Assembly (NCBI GenBank): GCA_026770595.1
Contig: MU634071.1
Location: forward strand, 1 to 16,478
Source: Ochromonadaceae sp. CCMP2298
Lineage: Eukaryota > Sar > Synurophyceae > Ochromonadales > Ochromonadaceae
Reading direction: 5' to 3'
DNA: 16,478 nt
This document shows, piece by piece, positions 13,801 through 16,478 of this stretch (its first letter is position 1; each line of letters starts with the position of its first letter). Position numbers and translations under genes: made by a program. The notes below the pieces were generated by a model, which saw nothing but the letters and a program-made list of their open reading frames with translations, had not been told where the DNA came from and ran no database searches.

Positions 13801-15094
13801 ATGAAATCAGTGGGTGCGATTGTGCTGCTCTCCGCGGCTGTGGCTCTCGGCCTCGACAATTACGCCTTCCTGTCCGTAGGCGATTGGGGGGGAAATGCGC
13901 TCGACGAATCTTTCTACACAACAGAACAGAACGTGGCAGACGTTGCGGCTGCTATGGCCACTGCTTCCACCGCTATTTCGGCAAAGTTCATCATCGGTAC
14001 AGGTGAGATCACCATCCCCGATACCCATGTGCCCACTCGCTATTTCTCATCTGGACGCGACAACTCTCTCCTTCTTTTAGGGGACAACTTCTACTGGTGC
14101 GGAATCACGAGCACGACTGACTCTCAGATCGCCGCTGACTTTGAGCAGCCATACTCAGCAGTACCTCTTCAACTGAAGTGGTACCAATCACTTGGGGTGA
14201 GACCGTTGTTTTCCTCGTGTGCCTCGCTGTTTTTAATGTCGCTTTTGCTCTGCGTGCTTCTCCTCCACCTCCTAGAATCACGAGTATGGTTACAGCGTGC
14301 AGGCACAGATTGACTACATGCAGTTAAATCCCAATTGGATTCTGCCAAACCGCTATTACACTCAGCGTATCGAGATGGCTGACGGTATCTTCATGACGAT
14401 CTTGGTGCTGGACACCTCTCCCTGCATCAGCGACTACCGTAACTCAAACCCGACTTACTGGGATCCCTGCTCCACCCAGTACCCCACCTGCTCGCAGAAG
14501 GGCACTGACGACGATTTCGAGGGCGAGTGCATGTTCCACGAGAATATTGTGGGTCAGGATTGCGGTGTTCAGTACAATTGGTTGAAGGCGACGATGTACG
14601 GCATCCCGGCGGACGACTGGCTAGTGGTGGTGGGTCATCACCCCATTGATGAGGTGAACGTACTGGACTTCACAACCCTGCTGCAGGAGCGCGGATTCGC
14701 TATCTACTTAAACGGACACACCCACCTGTTGAACCAGTACACTATCGACGGTGCGGGCGCCTACGTCACGACAGGAGCTGGTGCGATGGTCAACACGATC
14801 GACCAAGAGCACCCCATTACCAAGGCTAAGTTGGAGGGCCGCGATGTCACTCCTGAGATGCGCCGCGCCCATCGCAAGGATGTGAATGCTACCGACTCGG
14901 CCACCTACAGCGACCACACGTATTCCAAGGTCTGGACGCAGACTGTGGCAGGATTCACGCAGCACACGTTCAACTCAGACTTCACCTCTCTGACCACAGA
15001 CTTCGTGACCTACACCGGGGCGATCGTCAACACGTTCGATGTGAACAAAGCTGGAGTGATCACATCGCAGAATGGAGTCGCGATAGAGAAGTAA
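13801..15094 (+). CDS. ACP5-like (tartrate-resistant type) acid phosphatase, secreted
   Basis: Three exons (13801-14002, 14081-14196, 14276-15094) give 378 residues; introns are 78 nt (phase 1) and 79 nt (phase 0). Residues 1-18 form a clear signal peptide (MKSVGAIVLLSAAVALGL), so the enzyme enters the secretory route. Metal ligands of the calcineurin-like/purple phosphatase fold are visible: Asp28 in GDWGG, Asp69 and Tyr72 in GDNFY, Asn107 in GNHEY, His227 in VVGHHP, and His254 and His256 in NGHTH. Both GDNFY and GNHE are assembled exactly across splice junctions, which confirms the introns. Length and motif spacing fit the short mammalian ACP5/uteroferrin type rather than the long plant type, so this is not a duplicate of the neighbouring purple acid phosphatase. 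Cysteines at 156-202 may form disulfides. A role in extracellular or vacuolar phosphate release is inferred. Confidence 0.9.
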
Positions 15095-15203
15095 AGTATC
15101 GTGTATCGAGTAGGTAATTTTTCGAAAGGCTTCTTATTTTGAAATCAGAGCTCGAGTAATAGTTTCTTCTTATAATACATGCGCTTTTAATCTCCATACT
15201 GAC

Positions 15204-16250
15204 TTAGCTCGGTGACATAGCAGGCGAGGGATCCTCCTCGTATCTCTCCATAGAAAGAACATCGGGATCGAAGTGAGAGATGTCTTCGAAGGTACAAATG
15301 AATTTGGCAGGTACACCCCCAACCCTCGTGAACGCCGGGACTGGCTTGACCACTACCGATCCCGCATTTATCACGCTCCCATCCCCAATCTCTATATTGC
15401 CTAATACTGTAGCGCCAGCAGCTATGAAGACCCCGTTGCCCACTTTGGGGTGGCGATCGCCTGACTCTTTCCCTGTACCGCCGAGCGTCACACCGTGCAT
15501 GATCGAGCATTCATTGCCAACAGATGCTGTCTCTCCGATAACGATGCCAGAGCCAGATGACACAAAGCAGCCCTGGCCAATGCAGCAGGCTGGGTGGATG
15601 TCTGCAGAGAACGCTCTGGAGGACAATGATTGGAAGTATTTGGCTAATCCCTCGCGCCCCTCCTGCCACAGTGAGTGGGCAACGCGGTAGGTGACCAGAG
15701 CATGGAAGCCCTTGTTGAAGAGCAGCACGCTCAGCGTGTTGGGTGTGCCGTTGTCTCGTATAGCAGAGGCGATCAAGTCCAGAGCCCAGGCTGAAGAGAT
15801 GGATGAGTTCTGCTCGCACACTTCAGCGAAGAGGTTGCGTATCTGGGTGGCTGGGAACAACGGAGTGTCCAGGTGGTTCGCTACGTAGTTTATCACTGCG
15901 TCGTCGAAGTTTCGCTGTGATAGGATGGCATTCGTTACCAATACGGATGCCACTAAATCGTCCTCGGCAGCTGTGGAAGCTTCGTACAGCAGAGCATCCC
16001 AGAGGGGAGTCAAGAGGTCCCCCTGTGATATGCTCTCGTTCACTCTGTCGATGAGCCTGACGACCCGCTCCCCGATGCCGTCTTCTTCCGCGTATTCCTT
16101 GTCCAACAATCCATTATAGCCAGCTTCGGAGGAATAGGCTCCGAACTCCCATCGCGCTGGTTTCGCAGACCTCCTCATCGCGTGGTGGTGCAAGCGGAAA
16201 GGATGCGCCAGCCAGAACATAACGAAGATCAGCTCGACCACTAGCCTCAT
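15204..16250 (-). CDS. Serine O-acetyltransferase with N-terminal targeting presequence
   Basis: One intronless frame encodes 348 residues. The enzyme makes O-acetylserine from serine and acetyl-CoA, the first committed step of cysteine synthesis. The SATase N-terminal helical domain (TPLWDALLYEAST; NAILSQRNFDDAVINYVANH) is followed by ALVTYRVAHSLW and the left-handed hexapeptide helix (DIHPACCIGQGC; IGETASVGNECSIMHGVTLG; GTGKESGDRHPKVGNG; GATVLGNIEIGDGSVINAGS). The catalytic Asp and His of DIHP and MHGVTLG are present. Residues 1-22 (MRLVVELIFVMFWLAHPFRLHH) form a hydrophobic presequence followed by a basic stretch, which suggests secretory or bipartite plastid targeting. The C-terminus ends PSPAMSPS, without the terminal isoleucine that docks in the cysteine synthase active site in bacteria and plants. 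The stop lies 109 bp from the convergent phosphatase. Confidence 0.92.
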   Translation of the reverse strand: MRLVVELIFVMFWLAHPFRLHHHAMRRSAKPARWEFGAYSSEAGYNGLLDKEYAEEDGIGERVVRLIDRVNESISQGDLLTPLWDALLYEASTAAEDDLVASVLVTNAILSQRNFDDAVINYVANHLDTPLFPATQIRNLFAEVCEQNSSISSAWALDLIASAIRDNGTPNTLSVLLFNKGFHALVTYRVAHSLWQEGREGLAKYFQSLSSRAFSADIHPACCIGQGCFVSSGSGIVIGETASVGNECSIMHGVTLGGTGKESGDRHPKVGNGVFIAAGATVLGNIEIGDGSVINAGSVVVKPVPAFTRVGGVPAKFICTFEDISHFDPDVLSMERYEEDPSPAMSPS

Positions 16251-16424
16251 CTTGCCCGTGTTACTGTTCCGTCCTGTTCATGTAATGGTTACGAATGTGA
16301 GAAGCCTGGATGCTTGCTTCGCGTTGCGGACTAGGAACCTAACTTATGGTACAGCAGGAAGCAAGCTCCAGCAGCAGCACGCATGTTGAAATAACCAGTG
16401 ATTTCACCCGAGTAACGCACGACG

Positions 16425-16454
16425 ACAGTACGTACAATATATAGTACGTACTGT
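16425..16454. repeat. Perfect 11-bp hairpin upstream of serine acetyltransferase
   Basis: Arms ACAGTACGTAC (16425-16435) and GTACGTACTGT (16444-16454) are exact reverse complements separated by the 8-nt A/T loop AATATATA. It lies about 175-205 bp upstream of the serine acetyltransferase ATG, at the right edge of the window. The GTACGTAC core resembles parts of the foldback element at 5041-5184. The rest of 16251-16478 shows no gene. Confidence 0.65.
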
Positions 16455-16478
16455 ACCACAGTAGATCCAATAATATCC

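Overview
This window reads as nuclear DNA of a flagellated single-celled eukaryote. Genes sit close together on alternating strands. Eleven short introns can be placed (73 to 184 nt), all GT-AG, and each joins exons in frame across a recognisable protein. Two genes point to a motile cilium: the CFAP210 homologue and its divergent partner. The serine acetyltransferase carries a hydrophobic presequence of the kind seen in algae with complex plastids. I lean towards an alga or algal relative of the stramenopile/chromist type, but the sequence does not settle the lineage.

Layout, left to right. (1) 1-570, minus: the 5' part of an F-box/leucine-rich-repeat gene that leaves the window on the left. 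(2) 1063-1911, plus, 3 exons: GINS subunit Psf3. (3) 1991-3501, minus, 2 exons: CFAP210/CCDC173, a ciliary microtubule inner protein, tail-to-tail with Psf3. (4) 3943-4608, plus, 2 exons: a small protein, possibly a second axonemal microtubule inner protein, divergent from CFAP210. (5) 4609-5437: non-coding, with a foldback (MITE-like) palindrome of about 144 bp and two pairs of short direct repeats. (6) 5438-7918, plus, one exon: S9-family serine peptidase. (7) 8109-10607, minus, 4 exons: long purple acid phosphatase with a C-terminal membrane anchor. (8) 11101-13225, plus, 3 exons: CAF-1 p60 (CHAF1B/Cac2) WD40 histone chaperone with two Asf1-binding-like motifs. (9) 13801-15094, plus, 3 exons: secreted ACP5-like acid phosphatase. 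(10) 15204-16250, minus, one exon: serine O-acetyltransferase. The last 228 bases are its upstream region and contain a perfect hairpin.

The genes do not form an operon or a single pathway. Loose themes are replication and chromatin (Psf3, CAF-1 p60), the axoneme (CFAP210 and its divergent neighbour) and phosphate scavenging or phosphoesterase activity (two unrelated acid phosphatases on either side of CAF-1 p60). Two of the longest introns carry pyrimidine-rich minisatellites that account for their extra length. I found no convincing complete new system. The items most worth following up are the foldback element, the membrane-anchored purple acid phosphatase, the duplicated Asf1-binding-like motif, the divergent ciliary pair and the odd ends of the serine acetyltransferase.
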